DNA from: WHTK01 sp963711035
Lineage (GTDB): Bacteria > Chloroflexota > Dehalococcoidia > DSTF01 > WHTK01
Assembly (NCBI GenBank): GCA_963711035.1
Contig: CAVQCN010000003.1
Location: 729,868 to 793,867 of the forward strand
Reading direction: 5' to 3'
DNA length: 64,000 nt
Shown: positions 1 to 7,879 of the stretch, piece after piece
Layout of the letters: each line of letters opens with the position of its first letter
Numbering within the stretch: position 1 is the stretch's first letter
Made by a program: the position numbers and the translations under genes
The notes under the pieces: model-generated
Seen by the model: the letters and a program-made list of their open reading frames with translations, nothing else
Databases searched by the model: none
Told to the model about the DNA's origin: nothing

Positions 1-1163
1 TGCGCCTTGAGGCGCCGCATCAGCTCGAAATCGCCGCGCGTACCGCCCCAGACGTCGATCTGCTGTTTGACGGCCGCTGGAGCGCGCTCGACCACCAGCG
101 CGCCGTGCCCTTCGATGACGCACAGGCGCCGCAGGTCCGCGATCTGATCGACGCGCGGCGTGCGGTCCGGCATCCACGTGGCGCGCACCACGCCCACCGT
201 GGGGTAGGCGAGGACGTCGGCGCCGAGCTGCGACGCCGCATCGCAGATGCGTCCACTCGCGGTCGGCAGTATCCCGGCTCGTACGGCGATGTCGCCAGTC
301 GAAGCTTGCCGTGACTCCGAAGCAGTAAGGCTCAGCTCCCGCGCGATCGTCTCTACCTCGCGGCGTGAGCGCTCCACGGCGGACGCGCCGCCGGCCAGGC
401 GCACCTCGAGGTGCCAGTCGCCGTCCCGTGCTGCCAAAGCCAGGCCGTTCACGGCGAGGGCTGCGTCGCGGATGCGGAAGGCGGCGTCGGTGAGCTGCTC
501 GCGGCTGCCGGCAAAGGTGAGCGTCTCTTGCTGCGCCGGTAGCGGCGCGACCTTGAGCGCCACCTGTGTGATGACGCCGAGTGTACCCAGGGCGCCGATC
601 TGCAGCTTTGTGAGGTCGTAGCCGGCCACGTTCTTGACAACGCGGCCGCCCGAGTTGACCACGGTCCCATCGCCGAGCACGGCCTGCATCCCGATGACGA
701 GGTCGCGGCCGGTGCCGTGGACGATGCGGGCCGGACCGCTGTCGTTCGCCGCGAGGATGCCGCCGATCGCGCCGTCGGTGGGCGGGTCGAGCGGCAGCCA
801 CTGCCGTTCCGTCGCCAGGCGCTGCTGCAGGGTCGAGAGCAGAACACCGGCCTGCACCGTGACGGTCAGGTCGGCCGGCTCGTACTCGACGATCTGGTCG
901 AGGCCGCGAAGGTCGAGCGCGACGTCGTACCGCTCCGGTGGGCGGCCCAGCGCCATGCGGGCGCCGCTGCCCCATGGGATCAACGCCGCGTTCGCCTCGG
1001 ACGCAGCGCGAACGATTGCCGAGACCTCGTCCGCAGTCGTCGGGGCCACGACCACCGAGGGGCGCAGGCCGTCGACCTCGAAGGCGTCTACAACCGATGA
1101 GAAGCGCTCCGCCGGCAACGCTCGACGCAGCTGTGTCTCGATGGCGGCTTCGCTGACGGTCAT
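1..1163 (-). CDS. glcE: GlcE-like FAD-binding subunit of glycolate oxidase, 3' end cut by window
   Basis: Reading the minus strand from an ATG at 1163 gives one open frame to the window edge, about 387 residues. It has the FAD_binding_4 (PCMH-type) pattern: an early IPWGSGARMALG loop, then GGILAANDSGPAR, and the GlcE-like block GGRVVKNVAGYDLTKL followed by GALGTLGVITQV. In the family GlcE pairs with GlcD and the iron-sulfur protein GlcF to oxidise glycolate or another 2-hydroxyacid and pass electrons to the quinone pool. The ATG overlaps the TGA of the upstream glcD by one base (TGATG), so the two are translationally coupled. A glcF gene would be expected beyond the left edge but cannot be seen. 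The substrate (glycolate, lactate or other) is inferred. Confidence 0.85.
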   Translation of the reverse strand, partial: MTVSEAAIETQLRRALPAERFSSVVDAFEVDGLRPSVVVAPTTADEVSAIVRAASEANAALIPWGSGARMALGRPPERYDVALDLRGLDQIVEYEPADLTVTVQAGVLLSTLQQRLATERQWLPLDPPTDGAIGGILAANDSGPARIVHGTGRDLVIGMQAVLGDGTVVNSGGRVVKNVAGYDLTKLQIGALGTLGVITQVALKVAPLPAQQETLTFAGSREQLTDAAFRIRDAALAVNGLALAARDGDWHLEVRLAGGASAVERSRREVETIARELSLTASESRQASTGDIAVRAGILPTASGRICDAASQLGADVLAYPTVGVVRATWMPDRTPRVDQIADLRRLCVIEGHGALVVERAPAAVKQQIDVWGGTRGDFELMRRLKA

Positions 1164-2611
1164 CAGATGAAGGCGTCCGCGCCGAAGGCTTGCAGCGCGG
1201 TCGAGTGAATCTCGCCGCAGCCTTTCGAGGTAGGGAAGGCCTTGCAGGGGTTGAAGCGCTCGCCGGCCCCGAACACGTTCTTGAGGCGCAGCATGGCGTC
1301 CATGTCGGCATCGCTGAAGATCCAGGGCATGAAGTCGCGCTTCTCGAGGCCGACGCCGTGCTCGCCCGTGATCGTGCCGCCGGCGTCGACGCAGACGCGC
1401 ATGATCGCCTCGCCGCAGGCTAGCACGCGCTGCGAAGCGCCGGGCACCCGTTCGTCGAACATGATCAGCGGGTGGAGGTTGCCGTCGCCGGCGTGGAAGA
1501 CGTTGGCGACGGGTATGTCGAACTCGGCACTGACCTCCGCGACGCGAGCCATGACTTCGGGCAGCTTCGTGCGCGGCACGACGCCGTCCAGCACGTAGTA
1601 GTTGGGGTGCAGGCGGCCCACGGCGCTGATCGCGCCCTTGCGTCCGGACCACAGACGCTCGCGGTCCGCCGGATCGACCGCCTCGCGCACCTCACGGGCG
1701 CCATTCTCCAGGCAGACGGCGCGGGCGTGCGAGGCGTCTTCAGCCGTCGCCTCGGTCAGGCCTTCGACCTCGATGAGCAGCACGGCGCCGGCGTCCAGCG
1801 GATAGCCGACGTGGAAGGCAGGCTCCACCGCCTGGATGATGGCGTTGTCGAGCATCTCCAGCGCGGCCGGAATGAGACCGGAGGCGATGATGCCGCTGAC
1901 GGCGCGCGTGGCATCGTCAATGGACTCAAAGACGCCGAGCAGCGTGCGGGTGGATTCGGGCAGGCGCGAGAGTCGCACAAGGACTCGCGTCACGACGCAG
2001 AGTGTGCCCTCAGAGCCGACGACGGCGCCGGCAAGGTCGTAGCCGGGCACGTCACGCGCAACGCCACCGGTCCAGACGATCTCCCCGTCGCCCAGCACCA
2101 GCTCGAGGCCGAGGACGTGGTTGGTCGTGACACCGTAGGCGAGGCAGTGCGGCCCGCCGGCGTTCTCGGACACGTTGCCGCCGATCGTGCAGGCGCGCTG
2201 ACTGGAGGGGTCGGGCGCGTAGTAGAGGCCGTACTGCGCCACCGCCTGACTCAGCTCCAGGTTGACGACGCCGGGCTGAACCAGGGCGGTGCGGTTCTCG
2301 ACGTCCACTTCGAGAATCCGGTTCATACGTGACATAACGAGGAGCAGGCCGCCGACGGCCGAGACAGCACCGCCGCTGAGCCCCGTGCCGGCGCCGCGTG
2401 GGATCACCGGCAGATCGTACTTGCGCGCGATGCGCAGAGCCGCGGCGATCTCGCCGGCGTGATCGGGCAGGACGACCACGGTAGGGCGGCCGCGCTCGAT
2501 GGTGGCGTCGTACTCGTAGACGAGCAGGTCCTCCGGGGCGCTGAGGACGCGGCCCGGCGCCAGCGCCTGCTCCAGCTCCGAAATCGCTTCGGGCGGTATG
2601 CGGTCAGTCAC
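1163..2611 (-). CDS. glcD: GlcD-like FAD-linked 2-hydroxyacid oxidase
   Basis: This 482-residue protein has the full GlcD/D-lactate dehydrogenase architecture. An N-terminal FAD_binding_4 domain occupies about residues 35-215, with the flavin-binding loop PRGAGTGLSGG at about 71-81 and GGNVSENAGG at about 144. A C-terminal FAD-oxidase domain follows, containing AGDGNLHP and the GEHGVGLEKR motif that typifies the family. It should oxidise glycolate, D-lactate or a related 2-hydroxyacid. The length fits GlcD. It is the first gene of a two-gene unit, with the TGA overlapping the start of the GlcE-like gene. The substrate cannot be settled from sequence, because glycolate and D-lactate oxidases share these motifs. 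Confidence 0.9.
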   Translation of the reverse strand: MTDRIPPEAISELEQALAPGRVLSAPEDLLVYEYDATIERGRPTVVVLPDHAGEIAAALRIARKYDLPVIPRGAGTGLSGGAVSAVGGLLLVMSRMNRILEVDVENRTALVQPGVVNLELSQAVAQYGLYYAPDPSSQRACTIGGNVSENAGGPHCLAYGVTTNHVLGLELVLGDGEIVWTGGVARDVPGYDLAGAVVGSEGTLCVVTRVLVRLSRLPESTRTLLGVFESIDDATRAVSGIIASGLIPAALEMLDNAIIQAVEPAFHVGYPLDAGAVLLIEVEGLTEATAEDASHARAVCLENGAREVREAVDPADRERLWSGRKGAISAVGRLHPNYYVLDGVVPRTKLPEVMARVAEVSAEFDIPVANVFHAGDGNLHPLIMFDERVPGASQRVLACGEAIMRVCVDAGGTITGEHGVGLEKRDFMPWIFSDADMDAMLRLKNVFGAGERFNPCKAFPTSKGCGEIHSTALQAFGADAFI

Positions 2612-2665
2612 GTTGAGATAGTAACAGGTGAAGCGTGCCTGAGCTCCAGAGGCCGGCAGGCGTCC

Positions 2666-3172
2666 CTAGACCAGGTTGGGCGAGATGTGAGCGAAGACGC
2701 GGTTGACGTCGACGACGGACACGGGCTTGTCGTCCTTGAGGATCGGCACGTGGCGAAAACCGCCCGAGGCCATGATGTTCAGCGCCAGCGCCAGGCTGTC
2801 GTCCTCCTGCAGGCAGATGGGGTCCGGGGTCATGACCTGGTCGCAGGTGACGGCGTTAAGGTCCTCGTTAGGGCCTGCCACCTTGTGCAGGATGTCGCTG
2901 CTGGTGATGATGCCGGCCAGCGCGTCGCCGCGCATCACCAGTACGCACTCCGAATCGCGGTCCTGCATGAGACGCACCGCGTAGCCGACCGGGTCGGAGA
3001 CGCCTACGCTGACGATGTCGCGCCGCGGCAGCGCGCCGAGCGGCTGCCGGATGAAAGCGGGCGTTCCGCCCTCTTCCGCGTCCGGCAGGTCGAGACCGTA
3101 GAGCGGGTTCCCGCAGTTGGCGCACTCGTCGACGCCTTCGATGTTGTCTGTCTTGCAAACCGGGCACAGCAT
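2666..3172 (-). CDS. Zinc-ribbon plus tandem CBS-domain protein
   Basis: 168 residues. The ATG at 3172 is chosen because an AGGAGGAGG ribosome-binding site lies just upstream; longer open frame to 3346 has no support. The N-terminus is a small zinc ribbon with two Cys-x2-Cys pairs (CPVC and CANC, residues 3-6 and 18-21). It is followed by two CBS motifs: one around ARGDALAGIITSSDILHKV-type sequence, the second ending in VPILKDDKPVSVVDVNRVF. CBS pairs bind adenine nucleotides and gate the activity of partner proteins. It lies downstream of korB, separated by a strong terminator, and another CBS protein leads the kor operon, so a role in sensing energy state around 2-oxoacid metabolism is possible but inferred. 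Confidence 0.8.
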   Translation of the reverse strand: MLCPVCKTDNIEGVDECANCGNPLYGLDLPDAEEGGTPAFIRQPLGALPRRDIVSVGVSDPVGYAVRLMQDRDSECVLVMRGDALAGIITSSDILHKVAGPNEDLNAVTCDQVMTPDPICLQEDDSLALALNIMASGGFRHVPILKDDKPVSVVDVNRVFAHISPNLV

Positions 3173-3236
3173 GGCTGCCTCCTCCTGTGCTCCCCGGCAT
3201 AGATTATCTCGCGCGGCTCGGATCGTGATCAAAAGA

Positions 3237-3262
3237 AGAGGCCCGAGGTGACTCGGGCCTCT
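3237..3262 (-). terminator. Rho-independent terminator after korB
   Basis: A perfect 11-bp inverted repeat (AGAGGCCCGAG / CTCGGGCCTCT) with a 4-base loop. On the minus strand it is followed by TCTTTTG, and on the plus strand by TTGTTTTG, so it could stop transcription both ways. It sits 28 bases after the korB stop and separates the kor operon from the CBS/zinc-ribbon gene. Confidence 0.85.
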
Positions 3263-3290
3263 TTGTTTTGATTGGTCGGACGGAGCGGGC

Positions 3291-4325
3291 CTATTCGACG
3301 GTCCAGATGTCTCCCTGACGGAAAAGCGCGGCCAGGTCACCCTCACCCTGCGTCTCGACGGCCTCGTCGAGCTGCTCCTGCATCATGTCGTTGTACGTCG
3401 GGCGCTCGATGTCGCGAATGACACCGACCGGTACCGGGAACTCGGGGTACTCGAGGCGGCTGAGCATGAAGGCCAGCGTCGGGTCTTCCAGCTTCTCGTC
3501 GTGGACCAGGATGTCCTTCTCGGTGATGCCGTCTTCGCCAAGCGTGACGACCTCCGGCTTGAGGCCGTTGAGGCGAATGCCCCTGTCTTCGTGCTTGCCG
3601 AAGATCATCGGCTCGCCGTGCTTGAGGTAGAGCATGCGGTCGGCACGCACGTCGCGGGCGGTGAACTCGTCGAAGGCGCCGTCGTTGTAGATGTTGCAGT
3701 TCTGGTAGATCTCGACGAAGGAAGCGCCCTTGTGGTCGTACGATGCTTTCAGCATTTCGACCATGTGGTGCGGGTCGGCGTCGATCGAGCGGGCCACGAA
3801 GGTGGCCTCGGCGCCTAGCGCAACGGCGAGAGGCCGCAGCGGCCAGTCGATGGCGCCCATAGGCGACGACTTCGTTACCTTCGAGAGCGGCGAGGTCGGC
3901 GAATACTGGCCCTTGGTCAGGCCGTAGATCTCGTTGTTGTGCAGGATGATCTGCAGGTCTATGTTGCGCCGCATCACGTGCAGGATGTGGTTGCCGCCGA
4001 TGCTGAGGGCGTCGCCGTCGCCTGTAATGACCCAGACGCTGAGCTCGGGACGCGTCACCTTGAGGCCGGAGGCGATGGTGGGCGCGCGGCCATGGATGCT
4101 GTGGAACCCGTACGTGTTCATGTAGTACGGCAGGCGGCTGGAGCAGCCGATGCCGGAGATGAACACGATGTTCTCGCGCGGGATGCCCAGGTCAGGCATG
4201 ACGCGCTGGGTCTGGGCGAGGATCGAGTAGTCGCCGCAGCCGGGGCACCAGCGCACTTCCTGGTCCGAGACGAAGTCACGTCGAGTCAGCACCTCGATGG
4301 AGTCGCTCTTGTCGGTCGTTACCAT
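3291..4325 (-). CDS. korB: 2-oxoacid:ferredoxin oxidoreductase, beta subunit
   Basis: 344 residues. It is the thiamine-diphosphate subunit that works with the KorA product to oxidise 2-oxoglutarate (or another 2-oxoacid) to the acyl-CoA with reduction of ferredoxin. Visible signs are the RWCPGCGDYS motif at residues 25-34, whose Cys27 and Cys30 are iron-sulfur ligands in the family; GIGCSSRLPYY near residue 60, giving a third Cys; the ThDP motif ITGDGDALSIGGNH followed by NNEIYGLTKGQ; and a later Cys in YQNCNIYND. The ATG has an AGGAG site upstream. It lies 46 bases after korA in the same operon. The fused two-subunit form suits aerobic KorAB enzymes that replace the 2-oxoglutarate dehydrogenase complex in the TCA cycle; the exact substrate is inferred. 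Confidence 0.9.
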   Translation of the reverse strand: MVTTDKSDSIEVLTRRDFVSDQEVRWCPGCGDYSILAQTQRVMPDLGIPRENIVFISGIGCSSRLPYYMNTYGFHSIHGRAPTIASGLKVTRPELSVWVITGDGDALSIGGNHILHVMRRNIDLQIILHNNEIYGLTKGQYSPTSPLSKVTKSSPMGAIDWPLRPLAVALGAEATFVARSIDADPHHMVEMLKASYDHKGASFVEIYQNCNIYNDGAFDEFTARDVRADRMLYLKHGEPMIFGKHEDRGIRLNGLKPEVVTLGEDGITEKDILVHDEKLEDPTLAFMLSRLEYPEFPVPVGVIRDIERPTYNDMMQEQLDEAVETQGEGDLAALFRQGDIWTVE

Positions 4326-4371
4326 AACTAGCTCCTGATGTTCCTTACTGTCCGTAGCGGGTCGGAGTCTC

Positions 4372-6228
4372 TTAATCAGCTAACTCGAGGATCTTCGCCT
4401 CGATTTCCGCAATCGTGAACGGCCGGCCGGTGATGCGGTTCAAGCCGACCGCGTCCACCAGAAAGCGGCCCCGCAGCAGCAGGCTGAGCTGGCCCATGTT
4501 GTTTTCCGGCACGAGGATCTTGTTGAAGCGGCTCAGGACGTCGCCCAGGTTCTTCGGGAACGGGTTGAGGTGGCGCAGGTGGATCTGCGAGACGCTCTTG
4601 CCCTTGGCCTGCGCCCGCTGGACCGCTGTGCGGTTGACGCCATAGGTGCTGCCCCAGCCGACGACAAGGATGTCACCGTGGTCCTCGCCGTAGACCTCCA
4701 CGTCCGGGATGTCATTGGCGATGCGCTCGATCTTCTCGAACCGCAGGTGCGTCATCAGGTTGTGGTTCTCAGCCTCGTAGTTGACGTTGCCGGTGATGTT
4801 CGCCTTCTCGAGGCCGCCGATGCGGTGCTCGAGGCCGGGTGTGCCGGGTACGGCCCAGGGACGGGCCAGCGTCTCCGGGTCGCGCTCGTATGCTTTGAAC
4901 GTCTCCGGATCCGTGGCGAAGTTCGGTTCCATCTTGGGCAGTGAGTCGAAGTCCGGGATCAGCCAGGGTTCGGAGCCGACGCCCAGGTAGAGGTCGGAAA
5001 GGAAGATGACCGGCGTGCGGTACTTGATGGCGATGCGCCAGGCCTCGATCGCAGCGTTGAAGCAGTCCGATGAGGTCGCCGGTGCCACGATCGCCACCGG
5101 CGCGACGCTGTTGCGGCCGAACATGCACTGCAGGAGGTCGCCTTGCTCAGTCTTGGTCGGGATGCCGGTGCTGGGGCCGGAGCGCTGCACGTCGATGATG
5201 ACGAGGGGCAACTCCACCATGACGGCGAGACCGATGGCCTCGCTCTTGAGCGCGATGCCAGGCCCGGAGGTGCCGGTCATGCCAAGCGAACCGCCGAACG
5301 AGGCGCCGATGGCCGAGCCGATGGCCGCGATCTCGTCCTCGGCCTGGAAGGTGCGCACGCCGAAACGCTTGAAAGTGGCCAGCTCATGCAAGATGTCGCT
5401 GGCCGGTGTGATCGGGTAGCTGCCGTAGAACAGGGGACGTCCGGCCAGCTTGCTGGCGGTGAGGAAGCCGAGGGCGGTGGCTTCGTTGCCGGTGATGTTG
5501 CGGTAGAGGCCGGGGGCCAGCTTGGCCTTCGGTACGTGGTAGTGCTGCGCAAACGCCTCGGTGGTCTCGCCGTAGTAGTACCCGGCCTTCAGCGTCTTGA
5601 CGTTGGCCTCGGCGACCTTCGGGTTGCGCCTGCCGAAGCGCTCCTCGATGTACTTCAGGGTCGTGTCCATGGGCCGGCTGTACATCCAGAACATGAGGCC
5701 AAGGGCGAACATGTTCTTTGAGCGGTCGATCTCCTGAGCGGAGAGGCCTGTGTCGGCCAGGGCGCGCGAGTTCAGCGAGCCAATCGGCACCTGGAAAACC
5801 CGGTAGGACTGCAGGGTGCCATCCTCGAGCGGGTTTGAGGTGTAGTTGGCCTTCTTGAGGTTGGTCTCGTTGAATTCGTCGGTGTTGATGACGACCATGC
5901 CGCCCTTGGGCAGGTCGGGCAGGTGCACCTTGAGGGCCGCCGGGTTCATGGCGACGAGGACGTCTGGGACGTCGCCGGGGGTGTAGATGTCGTAGCTGGA
6001 GAAGCTGACCTGGAAAGCGCTAACGCCAGGGAGGGAGCCTTGCGGCGCCCGGATCTCGGCCGGGATGTCCGGCACCGTGCTGATGTCGTTGCCGAATACA
6101 GCGGAGGTCTTCGTGAACTGCGTGCCGGTCAGCTGCATACCATCGCCCGAGTCGCCCGCGAAGCGGATCGTTACGCGGTCGAGGTCCACTACCTCGGGGT
6201 TTGCTTCGTCTCTGGTTAGAGTTGTCAC
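4372..6228 (-). CDS. korA: 2-oxoacid:ferredoxin oxidoreductase, fused gamma-alpha subunit
   Basis: 618 residues, the usual length for fused KorA. Residues 1 to about 200 form the gamma domain, starting with IRFAGDSGDGMQLTGTQF, the signature of the 2-oxoacid oxidoreductase gamma subunit. The alpha (pyrimidine-binding) domain follows, with YGSYPITPASDILHELA and GASFGGSLGMTGTSGPG, then a C-terminal transketolase-like domain with ILVVGWGSTYG and HLRHLNPFP. It pairs with KorB. The start is GTG at 6228, which overlaps the TAG stop of the upstream CBS gene by one base (TAGTG), so CBS-korA-korB is one coupled operon. I see no CxxC ferredoxin domain in the protein, so a separate ferredoxin must serve it. 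Confidence 0.9.
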   Translation of the reverse strand: MTTLTRDEANPEVVDLDRVTIRFAGDSGDGMQLTGTQFTKTSAVFGNDISTVPDIPAEIRAPQGSLPGVSAFQVSFSSYDIYTPGDVPDVLVAMNPAALKVHLPDLPKGGMVVINTDEFNETNLKKANYTSNPLEDGTLQSYRVFQVPIGSLNSRALADTGLSAQEIDRSKNMFALGLMFWMYSRPMDTTLKYIEERFGRRNPKVAEANVKTLKAGYYYGETTEAFAQHYHVPKAKLAPGLYRNITGNEATALGFLTASKLAGRPLFYGSYPITPASDILHELATFKRFGVRTFQAEDEIAAIGSAIGASFGGSLGMTGTSGPGIALKSEAIGLAVMVELPLVIIDVQRSGPSTGIPTKTEQGDLLQCMFGRNSVAPVAIVAPATSSDCFNAAIEAWRIAIKYRTPVIFLSDLYLGVGSEPWLIPDFDSLPKMEPNFATDPETFKAYERDPETLARPWAVPGTPGLEHRIGGLEKANITGNVNYEAENHNLMTHLRFEKIERIANDIPDVEVYGEDHGDILVVGWGSTYGVNRTAVQRAQAKGKSVSQIHLRHLNPFPKNLGDVLSRFNKILVPENNMGQLSLLLRGRFLVDAVGLNRITGRPFTIAEIEAKILELAD

Positions 6229-6749
6229 TATGCGCCCTCCGGTTTCGGCATTGTCTGGTGCGGCCTCGGGGGCAGGTTGAGGATCTGCTCCGGAAAGGCT
6301 TCGGCCAGGAAGTGAATGACGTCCAGGGTCCTCAAGACGGCGGTAGCACGGCCGTCCTCATCAACTATCGGAATATTTTCGATGCCTTCGTAGACCATGA
6401 GTTTGATGGCCCGGGCGATGGGCTCTCGTTCGGTCATCACCGCCGGCACCTCAGAGGCGAAGCCCATGACGTTGGCCCCGTAAGTGACGTTGCGCGCGAC
6501 GATGCGAGTCATCACTTCGCGGTCACTCATGATGCCGGCCGGTTTGTCGCCGTGCAGGACGAGGACGTAGCCCTGGCCTTCGCGTTGAACCGCCTCCAGC
6601 GCCTCGCCGACGGTTGCGTCTGTGCCGATCGAAACGGGAGAGGAAAGGCCTAACGCACTGATTGGGTCTGTCTGGAAAGAGCCTCTAACTGTATTAGAGT
6701 TCCCGGCCAAAATTCCTCTTGCGTCCGCTCCAGGCAGGCGCGAGCCCAC
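6228..6749 (-). CDS. CBS-pair protein leading the kor operon
   Basis: About 173 residues with two CBS motifs: the first spans the SIGTDATVGEALEAV to GIMSDREVMTRI region, the second runs from AVMTEREPIARAIKLM to IPIVDEDGRATAVLRTLDV. CBS pairs bind AMP, ATP or related ligands and act as energy sensors. The stop overlaps the GTG start of korA, so it is translated together with the oxidoreductase and is a plausible regulator or accessory of it. The start is uncertain. GTG at 6749 is given here, but the first 20 or so residues are not CBS-like and a TTG at 6710 is also possible, with AGAGGA only three bases before it. Confidence 0.75.
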   Translation of the reverse strand: MGSRLPGADARGILAGNSNTVRGSFQTDPISALGLSSPVSIGTDATVGEALEAVQREGQGYVLVLHGDKPAGIMSDREVMTRIVARNVTYGANVMGFASEVPAVMTEREPIARAIKLMVYEGIENIPIVDEDGRATAVLRTLDVIHFLAEAFPEQILNLPPRPHQTMPKPEGA

Positions 6750-6776
6750 ACACGGCGTAATTCACTCTCGCCTTCG

Positions 6777-6805
6777 ATTCTACACCAGATAACGAGTGTT
6801 CGGAA
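6777..6805 (-). promoter_or_regulatory. Candidate promoter for the CBS-kor operon
   Basis: On the minus strand TTCCGA (6805-6800) and TAGAAT (6782-6777) are separated by 17 bases. The -10 element matches the consensus at five of six bases, the -35 only weakly. Transcription would begin about 20 bases before the GTG at 6749. Inferred from sequence only. Confidence 0.35.
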
Positions 6806-6933
6806 GGAAAACGCTGTGGAAAGGGCATAATGATTACATTCACAAAGTGGTGTTTAGCTACAGGACAGCCGTTCTGTTAACACGTTCTTCAGATTCCTCG
6901 GCGGACCGACGCATGTTCTTAACCTGAGCTTCA

Positions 6934-6963
6934 TTGACCCGCTCTGTAACCGGAGTGTAGATT
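6934..6963 (+). promoter_or_regulatory. Candidate sigma70-type promoter for the RAM-domain gene
   Basis: TTGACC at 6934-6939 and TAGATT at 6958-6963 with an 18-base spacer, ending 20 bases before the ATG at 6984. An AAGGAG ribosome-binding site lies between. The region 6750-6933 holds no gene I can support and serves as a divergent intergenic spacer. Confidence 0.4.
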
Positions 6964-6983
6964 TCGGCCTGAAGGAGAGCCTG

Positions 6984-7223
6984 ATGCCTGTCAAAGCCTA
7001 TGTCCTGGTGGTTACGGATCCCGGTGCCACGAAACGAGTCTACGAAGCGCTGTCCAAGGTCAACGGCGTCGTCGAGATACACGAGGTGATGGGGCCGTAC
7101 GACATCGTCATCGAGATCCAGGTGCCGAGCCTGGTCGAGGTGCCGCCAATCCTCAGCAGCCAGATCCGCACCATCGACGGTATCCAGAGCACGACGTCGC
7201 TCGTCTCCTTCCCGGAAGCCTGA
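6984..7223 (+). CDS. Stand-alone Lrp/AsnC ligand-binding (RAM) domain protein
   Basis: 79 residues that consist only of the AsnC_trans_reg/RAM fold: an N-terminal strand KAYVLVVTDPG, helix TKRVYEALSKV, strand GVVEIHEVMGPYDIVIEIQV, then a helix and a final strand STTSLVSFPEA. There is no helix-turn-helix, so it cannot bind DNA alone the way Lrp does. Free RAM domains bind amino acids and assemble as dimers or octamers, and may modulate partner proteins. The start has an AAGGAG site eight bases upstream. It is divergent from the CBS-kor operon and convergent with the TPR gene. The ligand is unknown. Confidence 0.8.
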   Translation: MPVKAYVLVVTDPGATKRVYEALSKVNGVVEIHEVMGPYDIVIEIQVPSLVEVPPILSSQIRTIDGIQSTTSLVSFPEA

Positions 7224-7259
7224 TTCACGCCCATCCAGGGCAGTTGACATAATTATCCA

Positions 7260-7688
7260 TCACTCCATTCGCACTACGATCGACTCGAGCAGGTCCTCGG
7301 CGTCCTCACGCAGGCCCTGCTCCGGGTTCAGCACAATGCAGTAGCGCAGCCGGTCCGCCGCCAGTCCGTACAGCTCCAGCGGGTCGCGGTACGGTTTCTG
7401 AGCCTGCTTCTCGAGGCGGTACGCAACGAACTCGTAGCACCAGCCCAGGCTGTAGTTGATGCCGGGATCGTCCGGTGCGAGCGTCAGAGCGCGCTCCAGC
7501 GCCTCCAGGCCGGCGGCGTAATCCAGCTTGCGCGTGATCAGCGTCGTGCCGAGGTAGCTCAGCGCCTCGACGTACTCGGGGTTCAGCTCCAGCGCACGTC
7601 GCGCCTCGGCCAACGCCGCGTCGATGCGGCCGGCACTGTGCAGCTCATGAGCGCGTGCCAGCGCCAGACGAGCCTCGTCGGTGGTCAT
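7260..7688 (-). CDS. Small TPR-repeat protein
   Basis: 142 residues with about two to three tetratricopeptide repeats. The clearest are AHELHSAGRIDAALAEARRA with its ALELNPEYVEALSYLG continuation, and AAGLEALERALTLAPDDPG followed by INYSLGWCYEF. A third helical pair ends in RLRYCIVLNPEQGLREDAE. TPR proteins are scaffolds for protein contacts. No signal peptide or membrane segment is seen, so it is probably cytoplasmic. It converges with the RAM-domain gene, the two stops being about 37 bases apart. The partner is unknown. Confidence 0.75.
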   Translation of the reverse strand: MTTDEARLALARAHELHSAGRIDAALAEARRALELNPEYVEALSYLGTTLITRKLDYAAGLEALERALTLAPDDPGINYSLGWCYEFVAYRLEKQAQKPYRDPLELYGLAADRLRYCIVLNPEQGLREDAEDLLESIVVRME

Positions 7689-7879
7689 GTGTCCACGATA
7701 AGCCAGGCGTCCATAGCGTCGAACCCTCTAGGGGTAACGGCCGGTCGCGTCGCTGACGGAACTTCGCACTATATATGTTATGTAGTAAGCCGGAAGTGGA
7801 ATCTGCGCCAGGTTCGGATTCGCTGGGCGGCCCCATAGGGCCCATGCTAGACTTTTTCAGATGCCGAGGGGGTGCTGAC

